DNA of 8,387 nt from Gammaproteobacteria bacterium (GTDB lineage: Bacteria; Pseudomonadota; Gammaproteobacteria; HK1). Location: NCBI GenBank assembly GCA_013042035.1, contig JABDQX010000113.1, positions 1 to 8,387 on the forward strand, read 5' to 3'. Made by a program: the position numbers and the translations under genes. The notes beneath the pieces were generated by a model. It did no database searches, was not told the origin of the DNA, and saw only the letters and a program-made list of their open reading frames with translations. Position 1 is the stretch's first letter. Every line of letters starts with the position of its first letter. Below, piece after piece: positions 1-6,584 of this stretch.

Positions 1-1337
1 GTGTTGAGGATCTTCCCCCGCAATGGCATCACCGCCTGAAACTCCCTGTCACGGGCCTGTTTGGCCGATCCGCCCGCCGAATCACCTTCTACCAGAAAAA
101 GCTCGGTATGCGCCGCGTCCTGCATGACGCAGTCGGCAAGTTTTCCCGGAAGCGCGGGGCCTGCCGCGATTCGCTTGCGCGTGATCTTTTTGTTTGCCCG
201 CAGACGGGCCTGGGCGCTGTCGATGGCAAGTTCGGCAATTCGATCGCCTACTTCCGGATGTTGATTCAGCCACAGGCTGAAGGCATCCTTGATGGTGCCA
301 GCGACAAAAGTGGCGATCTCCCGGCTGGACAGGCGTTCCTTGGTTTGCCCGGTAAATTGCGGTTCGCTCATTTTCACCGACAGCACGAAGCTACATCTCT
401 CCCACACATCGTCCGGTGCCAGCTTGACGCCGCGCGGCAGAAGATTGCGAAATTCGCAGTATTCGCGCACGGACGAAAGCAACCCGGCCCGTAGGCCATT
501 TACATGGGTGCCGCCCTGTGGCGTGGGAATCAGATTTACGTAGCTTTCCGTTATTGCGTTCCCCCCTTCCGGCAACCACGCTAGCGCCCAATCCACTACT
601 TCGGTTTCGCTGGTCAGGCTGCCGATAAAGGGGGCCGGTGGCAGGGTTTGGGTGCCCTCAAGGAATTCACCGAGATAACCGGCAAGTCCGTCTTCATATC
701 GCCATTCCTGTCGGTTTTCCGATAATCGGTCCTCGAAAACAACGTGTAATCCAGAGCATAGGACAGCCTTGGCGCGCAGGATGTGGTTGAGCCTCGATAT
801 GGAAAACTTGGGTGAGTCGAAAAAATCAGGGTTGGGCCAAAAGGTAACCGTGGTGCCGGTATTGTATCGGCCGGTTTTGCCGACAATCTCCAGTTCGGAG
901 AGTTTCTCGCCATGTGCGAATGTCATGGCGTATTCGTTTCCTTCCCTTTTTACACGAACCTCCAGCCGGCTCGACAATGCGTTGACGACCGAGATTCCGA
1001 CGCCGTGGAGTCCGCCGGAAAAGCGGTAATTTTTAGTGGAGAATTTTCCTCCCGCATGCAATCGCGTCAGGATGACCTCCACGCCGGGAACGTTTTCGTC
1101 CGGATGAATGTCCACCGGCATCCCACGGCCATCGTCGGTGACGGAAAAGGCACCGTCGGAATGCAAGGTGGCGCTGATACGTGTTGCATGCCCGGCGATC
1201 GCCTCGTCAACGCTATTATCGATGACCTCCTGGACCAAATGATTGGGGCGCGTGGTATCGGTGTACATGCCGGGCCGTTTGCGGACCGGATCCAGGCCGG
1301 TGAGAACTTCGATATCGGCGGCGTTGTAATTTCTCAT
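1..1337 (-). CDS. parE: DNA topoisomerase IV subunit B (ParE), 5' part, cut by the window edge
   Basis: ParE is the ATPase subunit of topoisomerase IV, which with ParC decatenates sister chromosomes in the cytoplasm. My translation of the minus strand from the ATG at 1337 gives 445 codons without a stop; the family is about 630 residues, so roughly the last 185 lie outside the window. It follows E. coli ParE (from memory) almost throughout. The GHKL ATPase domain shows EVIDNSVDEA (E37 catalytic, N41 Mg-binding), DDGRGMP (about 68-74) and GGLHGVGISVVNALS (about 108-122). The transducer carries QTKERLSS with the ATP-contacting Lys. The TOPRIM domain begins with EGDSAGGSAKQARDR, E417 being the expected catalytic Glu. 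The start directly follows the glgC stop with no intergenic base, so translation is probably coupled to glgC. GyrB is the main alternative, but the sequence pattern is ParE-like. Confidence 0.95.
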   Translation of the reverse strand, partial: MRNYNAADIEVLTGLDPVRKRPGMYTDTTRPNHLVQEVIDNSVDEAIAGHATRISATLHSDGAFSVTDDGRGMPVDIHPDENVPGVEVILTRLHAGGKFSTKNYRFSGGLHGVGISVVNALSSRLEVRVKREGNEYAMTFAHGEKLSELEIVGKTGRYNTGTTVTFWPNPDFFDSPKFSISRLNHILRAKAVLCSGLHVVFEDRLSENRQEWRYEDGLAGYLGEFLEGTQTLPPAPFIGSLTSETEVVDWALAWLPEGGNAITESYVNLIPTPQGGTHVNGLRAGLLSSVREYCEFRNLLPRGVKLAPDDVWERCSFVLSVKMSEPQFTGQTKERLSSREIATFVAGTIKDAFSLWLNQHPEVGDRIAELAIDSAQARLRANKKITRKRIAAGPALPGKLADCVMQDAAHTELFLVEGDSAGGSAKQARDREFQAVMPLRGKILN

Positions 1338-2642
1338 TTACGATTTCCGGTGCGGCAAAATCACTGTCCCATCGGGAATCACAGCGTTTTTCGGCACTAT
1401 CACGATTCCATCGCGCACCGCCCATTCGGTTGCGTCGAGATCCGTTCCCCGTGGGAAAGGCTCGATCCGCACGTTGGTGCCGATGCGAGCGTTCTTGTCG
1501 ATGATTGCGTTGCAAATACGCGAGCCCTCTCCGATCCCTATTGCCGGCGCGTTCGGTGTGGGTTTTCGGACCTCTTCCTCATAGTAATCGGCGCCCATCA
1601 ATACGGTGTCCCGAAGCGCGACGTCCCGGCCGATAATGCTTCGATTGCCCACCAGCGTGTTATGAAGTTCCGATGCCTCGATGATACAGCCATCGGCCAG
1701 CAATACCCGATTCAGGTGCACGTCCTGGATGCGACAACCCGGCAGGAATCGGGGGCGGGTATAGATGGGATGGGTAGCGTCGTGGAAAAAGTTGTACGCC
1801 GGATTCGGCGCGATCAGGCTGAGGTTGGCGTCGAAGAACGAGCGGATCGTGCCGATGTCTTCCCAGTATCCGGTGAAGGTGTGGCTCATGGTGCGATACG
1901 CCGGAATCGCCGCCGGAATCAAGTGACCACCGAAATCGATGAATTCGGAATCGAGCAGTTCCACCAGCGCCTCGGTACGGAAAAGGTAGAGCCCCATGGA
2001 CCCTCGGTAGGGAAGCGATGTGTCTCCATTATCGTGGACAAAGGACTTCAAGAGGGCTTCGTTTTTGGGTTTTTCTACAAAATCCGTGATCCGTCCGTGC
2101 CTATTTTCCTTCAGAACCCCGAACCGGGAGGCGTCTTCGCTCGATACCGGCTTAACCGCGACGGTGACATCGGCTTTCGAGGCAAGGTGTTGTTCGAACA
2201 TCCTCGAGTAGTCCATGCGGTAGAGTTGGTCACCGGCCAAAATCAGTACATGCCCGGTGCCGACCGCCAGGATCTCGGGAAGTTGCTTGCGCACTGCGTC
2301 GGCTGTTCCCTGATACCAGTCGGAGATGCTTGATGTCTGCTCCGCGGCGAGTATCTGTACCCAACCGGCGTCGAACAGGCCGAAATGGTAGGTCTGGGCA
2401 ATATGACGATGCAGAGAAACCGAGTTGAACTGCGTTAGAACGGCAATGCGATTTATTCCCGAGTGTAGGCAGTTGCTGAGGGGGATATCGATAAGACGGT
2501 ATTTCCCGCCGATAGGCACGGCCGGTTTCGCCCTGGATTTTGTCAAAGGCCACAGCCGTGAGCCGCGCCCGCCCCCCAGAATGATGCACAGCACATCGGA
2601 AGGTGTGTTGGTGTCGATGGGGTAGTTTGCAATCTGTTTCAT
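1338..2642 (-). CDS. glgC: Glucose-1-phosphate adenylyltransferase (ADP-glucose pyrophosphorylase)
   Basis: GlgC makes ADP-glucose from ATP and glucose 1-phosphate, the committed step of bacterial glycogen synthesis in the cytoplasm. The 434-residue length matches the family (E. coli 431). The N-terminal nucleotidyltransferase domain has GGGRGSRLWPLT at 23-34 and RAKPAVPIGGKYRLIDIPLS just after. D138 in LAGDQLYRMD matches the catalytic Asp, and K191 in DFVEKP matches the glucose 1-phosphate-binding Lys. The C-terminal part (about 300-434) has the hexapeptide-like pattern of the left-handed beta-helix regulatory domain. The position aligned with the E. coli fructose-1,6-bisphosphate-binding K39 is S36 here, and several stretches (WYQGTADAVRKQL) resemble cyanobacterial and plant enzymes, so the allosteric effector may differ; that is inference. 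No clear Shine-Dalgarno precedes the ATG at 2642, but the N-terminus reads sensibly. No other glg genes are in view. Confidence 0.94.
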   Translation of the reverse strand: MKQIANYPIDTNTPSDVLCIILGGGRGSRLWPLTKSRAKPAVPIGGKYRLIDIPLSNCLHSGINRIAVLTQFNSVSLHRHIAQTYHFGLFDAGWVQILAAEQTSSISDWYQGTADAVRKQLPEILAVGTGHVLILAGDQLYRMDYSRMFEQHLASKADVTVAVKPVSSEDASRFGVLKENRHGRITDFVEKPKNEALLKSFVHDNGDTSLPYRGSMGLYLFRTEALVELLDSEFIDFGGHLIPAAIPAYRTMSHTFTGYWEDIGTIRSFFDANLSLIAPNPAYNFFHDATHPIYTRPRFLPGCRIQDVHLNRVLLADGCIIEASELHNTLVGNRSIIGRDVALRDTVLMGADYYEEEVRKPTPNAPAIGIGEGSRICNAIIDKNARIGTNVRIEPFPRGTDLDATEWAVRDGIVIVPKNAVIPDGTVILPHRKS

Positions 2643-2707
2643 AGTCGTACGGGCGATCAGCAGGTTGTCGCCGGTTGTTGAGCGACGTATTTATGGCGGG
2701 GAGATAA

Positions 2708-2867
2708 GGTGATTCCCAGAAAAGAATATACCGATCTCACTTGTTTTCTTGTCCGTCTTCTGCGTTACGGCAACAGTTACATAGAACGACTATCCGCCTG
2801 TTACCGCGCCTTGAATACGAACAACAATCCTGCGCGATTCCGGTATATTCTTTTTGAGAATATCACC
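2708..2867. mobile_element. MITE-like element with imperfect terminal inverted repeats and TAA flanks
   Basis: The left end (2708-2733) and right end (2841-2867) are inverted repeats. The outer 6 bases GGTGAT / ATCACC are perfect, followed by a 6-7 base variable stretch, then a perfect 14-bp arm (AAAAGAATATACCG at 2720-2733 and its complement at 2841-2854). The triplet TAA occurs directly at both flanks (2705-2707 and 2868-2870), as a target-site duplication would. The 107 bp between the inner arms have no coding potential. Size, non-coding core, terminal repeats and flanking triplet fit a miniature inverted-repeat transposable element. A 3-bp TNA-type duplication is known for some IS5-group elements, but the parent family is only a guess. 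Each arm also carries an outward TATATT that could act as a -10 box. Confidence 0.6.
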
Positions 2868-2888
2868 TAAGTCGTCGGAGTTCGGAAC

Positions 2889-2928
2889 AAAAAACGGCTA
2901 TTGCAACACTGCTGTCGCAATAGCCGTT
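2889..2928 (-). terminator. Intrinsic terminator of the oadGAB operon
   Basis: A perfect 12-bp stem (arms 2893-2904 and 2917-2928) encloses a 12-base loop in which ACA/TGT could pair further. On the minus strand the stem is followed at once by six T residues (complement of the A run 2889-2894). It lies about 40 bases past the oadB stop, as expected for Rho-independent termination of the leftward operon. There is no T-run on the plus strand, so it is unidirectional. Confidence 0.88.
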
Positions 2929-2965
2929 GTACTACCATCGGAACTTATCTAAGGCGGATAGGCTA

Positions 2966-4123
2966 TTAACCACCACCTACCACTGCCAGCAGGATACCGG
3001 CGGCAACGGCGGATCCGATAACGCCCGCTACGTTCGGTCCCATGGCATGCATGAGAAGGAAGTTATGATGGTTGGCTTCCAGGCCGACCTTATTCACCAC
3101 ACGGGCCGCCATGGGTACCGCAGAGACGCCGGCCGCGCCAATCAACGGGTTGATTCCACCACCGGTCAGACGGCTCAGGAGTTTGGCCATCATGATGCCG
3201 GCAGCCGTGCCGATGGAGAAGGCCACCGCACCCAACGCGAGGATACCCAGGGTTTCCACCGTAAGGAATTTATCGGCCTGGAGTTTGGAACCGACCGCAA
3301 GACCCAGGAAGATGGTGACCGCGTTGATGATTTCGTTCTGGGCCGCATGGCTCAGACGATCCACCACACCGCATTCCTTCAACAGATTACCGAAGGTCAG
3401 CATACCGACCAGAGGCACCGCCGCAGGAAGGAAGATGAGGGTCATGAGCAGTACCGTCAGCGGAAACATGATCTTTTCCGTCTTAGTCACAACTCTGAGC
3501 TGCTTCATCTCGATTTTGCGCTCTTCTTCCGTGGTAAGCAGCTTCATGATGGGCGGTTGAATCAACGGTACCAGGGCCATGTAGGAATAGGCCGCCACCG
3601 CGATGGCACCCAAAAGATCCGGGGCCAGCTTGGAGGCCAGGAAGATGGCCGTTGGGCCGTCCGCGCCACCGATGATGCCGATAGCGGCCGCATCGGCGAG
3701 GCTGAACTCGAATCCGGGAACGTAGTTCAGCGCCAAGGCACCCAAGAGCGTCACGAAGATACCGAACTGGGCGGCAGCTCCCAAAAACAGCATCTTTGGG
3801 TTGGCGATCAAGGCACCGAAGTCCGTTAACGCCCCCACGCCCATAAAGATCAGCAATGGAAAGACACCGGTCTCAATACCCATTTTGTAGACATAGTAAA
3901 GAAGCCCGCCTTCGTCGGCCATTCCCGCACCCGGAATGTTGGCGAGCACCGCGCCAAAGCCAATCGTCACCAACAAAAGCGGTTCGAATTTCTTGACGAT
4001 ACCCAGGTACAGTAGCAGAAAGCCAACGCTCATCATGATAAATTCGCGCCATAAGCCTTCGCTCAGGAAATTCTCGACTCCGGTTGATTGCCAAAGAGCC
4101 AGCAGGCCTTGTGCCAAATCCAT
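2966..4123 (-). CDS. oadB: Sodium-pumping oxaloacetate decarboxylase, beta subunit (OadB)
   Basis: OadB is the integral-membrane subunit that decarboxylates carboxybiotin delivered by OadA and couples this to Na+ export across the cytoplasmic membrane. The 385-residue protein is strongly hydrophobic with many predicted membrane segments. It shows the invariant motif IIGGADGPTAIF, with D155 at the position of the conserved Asp implicated in Na+ binding and transport. A second signature, NPLIGAAGVSAVPMAARV, runs at about 325-342 with FLLMHAMGPNVAGVIG after it. The loop near 197-216 (TEEERKIEMKQLRVVTKTEK) is the hydrophilic segment seen in the family. AGGAG stands about 8 bases before the ATG at 4123, supporting this start. 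It is last in the operon, 106 bases after oadA, and is followed by an intrinsic terminator. Related beta subunits of methylmalonyl-CoA and glutaconyl-CoA decarboxylases are the alternative, but the adjacent OadA settles the substrate. Confidence 0.95.
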   Translation of the reverse strand: MDLAQGLLALWQSTGVENFLSEGLWREFIMMSVGFLLLYLGIVKKFEPLLLVTIGFGAVLANIPGAGMADEGGLLYYVYKMGIETGVFPLLIFMGVGALTDFGALIANPKMLFLGAAAQFGIFVTLLGALALNYVPGFEFSLADAAAIGIIGGADGPTAIFLASKLAPDLLGAIAVAAYSYMALVPLIQPPIMKLLTTEEERKIEMKQLRVVTKTEKIMFPLTVLLMTLIFLPAAVPLVGMLTFGNLLKECGVVDRLSHAAQNEIINAVTIFLGLAVGSKLQADKFLTVETLGILALGAVAFSIGTAAGIMMAKLLSRLTGGGINPLIGAAGVSAVPMAARVVNKVGLEANHHNFLLMHAMGPNVAGVIGSAVAAGILLAVVGGG

Positions 4124-4148
4124 AGTGTCGCTCCTAAATAGTTACCTA

Positions 4149-4193
4149 ATAATTTTGCTTCACAAAATTATATGGCCCCGCCTTGCGCGGGGC
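4149..4193 (-). repeat. Double-hairpin repeat, copy A, in the oadB leader
   Basis: Two adjacent stem-loops lie in the oadA-oadB gap. One is a 9-bp AT-rich stem (4149-4157 with 4163-4171, 5-base loop), the other a 7-bp GC-rich stem GCCCCGC/GCGGGGC (4175-4181 with 4187-4193, 5-base loop). The 22 bases 4154-4175 match 6430-6451 in the oadG leader at 19 positions, and the GC-rich hairpin sits at the same place in both copies. They could be mRNA-processing or stabilising structures, or a dispersed REP-like repeat. Confidence 0.65.
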
Positions 4194-4207
4194 TAAGGGT
4201 TATATAA

Positions 4208-4226
4208 ATTTCGGCGTAACCGAAAT
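4208..4226 (-). other. Hairpin just downstream of the oadA stop
   Basis: A 7-bp stem (ATTTCGG/CCGAAAT, 5-base loop) begins 3 bases after the oadA stop on the minus strand. It is followed by TTATATAA rather than a clean T-run. It may act as a weak attenuator or a 3' RNA-stability element setting oadB expression below oadA; the sequence does not decide this. Confidence 0.4.
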
Positions 4227-4229
4227 CCA

Positions 4230-6026
4230 TCAGGACAGGAACACCAGGGTGTGACCGACCTGAATGGCCTCGCCTTCCTTGACGTTGATCTGGGAGACTG
4301 TTCCATCGCGAGGTGCCCGTATTTCCGTTTCCATCTTCATGGCCTCCATGACGATCAGCACTTCGCCCGAAGCGACCTGCTGTCCATCTTTTGCGACGAT
4401 CTTGAAGATGTTGCCTGCCAGCGGCGCGGGCACCGGATCACCGGAACCTGGGGCCACTGCCGGGACAGGTTTATCCGGCGTGGTCATGTGTTGCACTGCA
4501 CCGATGACAGTACCGGCAGGACTGACCTGCACATCATAGTTGGTGCCATTGACGAGGATATGGTACGCCTCGGGGCCGGTGCTTGGTGCCGCAGCGGCGG
4601 CAGGCACGCCAGCGACTGCCGGTGCGACGACATCGGAGGCATCCGGTGCGGGCTCAAAGGCGGCGGGATTATGACGGTTTTTGAGGAATTTGAGACCGAT
4701 CTGCGGAAACAAGGCATAGATGAGGACGTCATCGACTACGTTGTCGGCTACGTCGATCTTGTTTTCCTTGGCGAGCTTGTCGAATTCCTCGGTGAGATTA
4801 TCCATTTCCGGCTTCAATAAGTCGGCAGGCCGACACGTGATGGGTTTTTGCCCATCTTCCAACACACGCTCCTGCAATTCTTTATTGACCGGCGCAATGG
4901 TTGTGCCGTATTCACCCTTTAGCACACCGGCGGTTTCTTTGGTGATGCTCTTGTAACGCTCGCCCATGAGCACGTTCATGACGGCCTGGGTACCCACAAT
5001 CTGGGAGGTGGGCGTTACCAAGGGGATGTAGCCGAGGTCTTTTCGTACACGGGGGATTTCTTCGAGCACCTCATCGATCTTATCGATCCCGCCCTGTTCC
5101 TTGAGCTGGCCTTCCATATTGGTGAGCATTCCGCCCGGCACCTGGGCCACGAGGATGCGCGAATCGGTTCCTCTGAGGCTACCCTCGAATTTGGCGTATT
5201 TTTTCCGCACTTCGCGGAAATAAGCGGCGATCTCTTCCAGTAACGGGATGTTGTGACCGGTATTGCGCTTGGTGTCTTCCATGATGGCGACTACGGATTC
5301 CGTGGGCGAATGTCCATAGGTCATGCTCATGGAGGAAATGGAGGTATCGACGATATCAATGCCGGATTCGGCAGCCTTGACGATGGTGGAAGTGCTCAGG
5401 CCGGTGGTGGCATGACAGTGCATGGCAATAGGAACGCTGCAGGTTTCTTTGAGGCGGGCGACCAGCTCTTCGGCTACGTAGGGTTTCAGCAATCCGGCCA
5501 TGTCCTTGATACAAATGGAATGGCAGCCCATGTCTTCCAGGTGTTTACCCATATCCACCCACATGTCGATGGTATGCACGGGACTTACCGTATACGACAT
5601 GGCTCCCTGGGCGTGTTTCCCGGTCTTGATAACTGCTTTGACGGCGGTCTCGAAGTTACGCAGATCGTTCATGGCATCGAAAATACGGAACACATCCATG
5701 CCATTGGCGCCGCATCTTTCGACAAACTTCTCGACCACATCGTCCGCATAGTGACGATAACCCAGGATATTTTGTGCCCGGAACAACATCTGGTGGGGCG
5801 TATTGGGGATGGCCTTTTTCAGCTTCCGGAGGCGCTCCCATGGGTCTTCACCCAGATAGCGGATACAGGCGTCGAAGGTCGCTCCGCCCCAGGTTTCCAG
5901 TGACCAGAATCCCATCTGATCCAATTTGGGAGCGATGGGCAACATATCCTCAATGCGCATGCGGGTTGCTAACACCGACTGGTGCGCATCACGCAATACG
6001 ACTTCAGTAATACCAAGTTTACTCAT
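4230..6026 (-). CDS. oadA: Oxaloacetate decarboxylase, alpha subunit (OadA), carboxyltransferase plus biotin carrier
   Basis: OadA is the peripheral cytoplasmic subunit. Its carboxyltransferase domain moves the C4 carboxyl of oxaloacetate to biotin, releasing pyruvate, and its swinging biotin domain hands it to OadB. From the ATG at 6026 the protein has 598 residues, about the length of V. cholerae OadA (597). The TIM-barrel domain (about 3-300) has metal ligands D13 (RDAHQS), H203 and H205 (MHCHATTGL), and K174 in CIKDMAG at the position of the carbamylated Lys. A conserved PYC/OadA-type domain follows to about 455. Ala/Pro-rich linkers (about 460-485 and 520-535) lead to a C-terminal biotinyl domain with MEAMKMET, where K564, 34 residues from the end, is the biotinylation site. 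The frame could extend to a TTG at 6071, but those 15 residues do not resemble family N-termini. AAGGCAG near 6040 is a plausible ribosome site for the ATG. Confidence 0.96.
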   Translation of the reverse strand: MSKLGITEVVLRDAHQSVLATRMRIEDMLPIAPKLDQMGFWSLETWGGATFDACIRYLGEDPWERLRKLKKAIPNTPHQMLFRAQNILGYRHYADDVVEKFVERCGANGMDVFRIFDAMNDLRNFETAVKAVIKTGKHAQGAMSYTVSPVHTIDMWVDMGKHLEDMGCHSICIKDMAGLLKPYVAEELVARLKETCSVPIAMHCHATTGLSTSTIVKAAESGIDIVDTSISSMSMTYGHSPTESVVAIMEDTKRNTGHNIPLLEEIAAYFREVRKKYAKFEGSLRGTDSRILVAQVPGGMLTNMEGQLKEQGGIDKIDEVLEEIPRVRKDLGYIPLVTPTSQIVGTQAVMNVLMGERYKSITKETAGVLKGEYGTTIAPVNKELQERVLEDGQKPITCRPADLLKPEMDNLTEEFDKLAKENKIDVADNVVDDVLIYALFPQIGLKFLKNRHNPAAFEPAPDASDVVAPAVAGVPAAAAAPSTGPEAYHILVNGTNYDVQVSPAGTVIGAVQHMTTPDKPVPAVAPGSGDPVPAPLAGNIFKIVAKDGQQVASGEVLIVMEAMKMETEIRAPRDGTVSQINVKEGEAIQVGHTLVFLS

Positions 6027-6090
6027 TGTTTTTTCTGCCTTTTGTTCAAGATTCTGGCGGTGCGAGACCAATTAACGATCAATTTATAAT

Positions 6091-6393
6091 CTATCGCCCG
6101 TGAGATCGCCGGTATTTATGGACGGCGGCGCTGATGACGGAAAGCAATTGCTGATCGGGTGTGCCCGCAGGGCGCGCGGTAGGTGGCTCGGGGGGCAGCG
6201 GCTCTCCGGCGATTTTGAGTGCCAGCCGAGACATGCCGCCGACGGTTACCACCATCAGCCCTAACAACACAAAAACGACACCCATCCCCATCAACATCAG
6301 GTTAACGCCAGCGGCTAAGAGTTCGTCGACCGGTATGACTTCTGCCGTATTAACGCCAGCGGCCAAAAGTTCGTTGACTGGTACTTCTGTCAT
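6091..6393 (-). CDS. oadG: Oxaloacetate decarboxylase, gamma subunit (OadG), with duplicated N-terminal segment
   Basis: OadG is a small single-span membrane protein that anchors OadA to OadB and assembles the sodium-pump complex. The 100-residue product has one hydrophobic helix (about 32-59, LMLMGMGVVFVLLGLMVV...), a Pro-rich hydrophilic stretch (about 64-78), and a C-terminal helix ending AAVHKYRRSHGR, typical of the family's OadA-binding tail. The N-terminus is unusual: PVNELLAAGVN (5-15) recurs as PVDELLAAGVN (21-31), from a 48-bp in-frame duplication. Without it the protein would be 84 residues, close to the usual size. AGGT about 9 bases before the ATG at 6393 is an acceptable ribosome site. 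It is first in the operon; oadA starts 64 bases later. OadG is poorly conserved, so the assignment rests on the helix, the tail and its place beside oadA. Confidence 0.88.
   Translation of the reverse strand: MTEVPVNELLAAGVNTAEVIPVDELLAAGVNLMLMGMGVVFVLLGLMVVTVGGMSRLALKIAGEPLPPEPPTARPAGTPDQQLLSVISAAVHKYRRSHGR
6301..6390 (-). repeat. 48-bp-period in-frame tandem duplication inside oadG
   Basis: Codons 2-15 and 16-31 of oadG are two copies of one segment with a 48-bp period. For instance TAACGCCAGCGGC occurs at 6303 and again at 6351 on the plus strand. The copies differ at several bases, mostly silent or conservative (N7 versus D23), and one lacks a codon. This suggests an older duplication that has kept its reading frame. 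Confidence 0.85.
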
Positions 6394-6424
6394 TCTAATA
6401 TACCTAATTTATTTCTATAAAATA

Positions 6425-6467
6425 ATGACTTTGCTCCGCAAAATCATATGGTCCTGCTTATCAGGGC
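6425..6467 (-). repeat. Double-hairpin repeat, copy B, in the oadG leader
   Basis: This is the counterpart of the element before oadB. A 10-bp stem with one mismatch (6425-6434 with 6438-6447, 3-base loop) is followed by ATATGG and a 6-bp stem containing one G-U pair (6451-6456 with 6462-6467, 5-base loop). The 22 bases 6430-6451 match 4154-4175 at 19 positions. Substitutions in one stem arm of the AT-rich hairpin tend to preserve pairing, suggesting RNA structure matters. Confidence 0.65.
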
Positions 6468-6474
6468 AAAGCTT

Positions 6475-6491
6475 GGGAGCCCTAAGCTCCC
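6475..6491 (-). other. Stem-loop near the predicted 5' end of the oad transcript
   Basis: GGGAGC (6475-6480) pairs with GCTCCC (6486-6491) across a 5-base loop. It lies within about 10-25 bases of the predicted oad transcription start, where a hairpin could protect the mRNA 5' end. No T-run follows on either strand, so it is not an obvious terminator. Confidence 0.5.
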
Positions 6492-6504
6492 TCGAATACA
6501 TCCA

Positions 6505-6533
6505 GGTATACGCCCAAGGGGTGGTATTGTAAA
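6505..6533 (-). promoter_or_regulatory. Candidate sigma-70 promoter of the oadGAB operon
   Basis: On the minus strand TTTACA (6528-6533, one change from TTGACA) is followed after exactly 17 bases by TATACC (6505-6510, four of six to TATAAT). Transcription would start near 6498, giving a leader of about 105 bases that contains all three hairpins before oadG. The -10 match is only moderate. Confidence 0.4.
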
Positions 6534-6584
6534 GTAAGCGCTTCGAGGAAAAAAGACTAAACCGGGCAGGATTAGGATATTCCG

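Larger units (their letters stand above)
2643..2965. other. Non-coding gap between oadB and glgC
   Basis: No protein-like reading frame is apparent. It contains, from right to left on the minus strand, the oad operon terminator (2889-2928), a 160-bp inverted-repeat element with flanking TAA (2705-2870), and about 62 bases of glgC leader. A plausible glgC promoter is not clear. The best -10-like hexamer on the minus strand (TATATT, 2725-2730) lies inside the left repeat arm and lacks a good -35. Confidence 0.7.

Noticed and set aside
912..2333. Long plus-strand open frame opposite parE and glgC
   Set aside because: It is antisense to two clearly recognisable genes and its translation is rich in His, Arg and Gly with no domain pattern, as expected of a shadow frame.
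2811..2849. Rightward promoter from TTGAAT and TATATT inside the MITE-like element
   Set aside because: The spacing is 27 bases, too long for sigma-70, and no rightward gene lies downstream.
2927..3829. Plus-strand open frame opposite oadB
   Set aside because: Antisense to a highly conserved membrane gene. Its start overlaps the oad terminator and the peptide is low-complexity in Gln, His and Arg.
4175..4193. GC-rich hairpin between oadA and oadB as an intrinsic terminator
   Set aside because: No T-run follows on either strand, oadB needs transcription through it, and the related copy lies before oadG, so a leader repeat explains it better.
5253..5903. Plus-strand open frame opposite oadA
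   Set aside because: Shadow of the conserved carboxyltransferase coding sequence; no ribosome site or protein-like pattern.
6027..6071. 15-codon N-terminal extension of OadA from a TTG at 6071
   Set aside because: Start is a rare TTG, the added residues do not resemble OadA N-termini, and the ATG at 6026 gives family length with metal-ligand spacing offset by a constant 4 from V. cholerae OadA.
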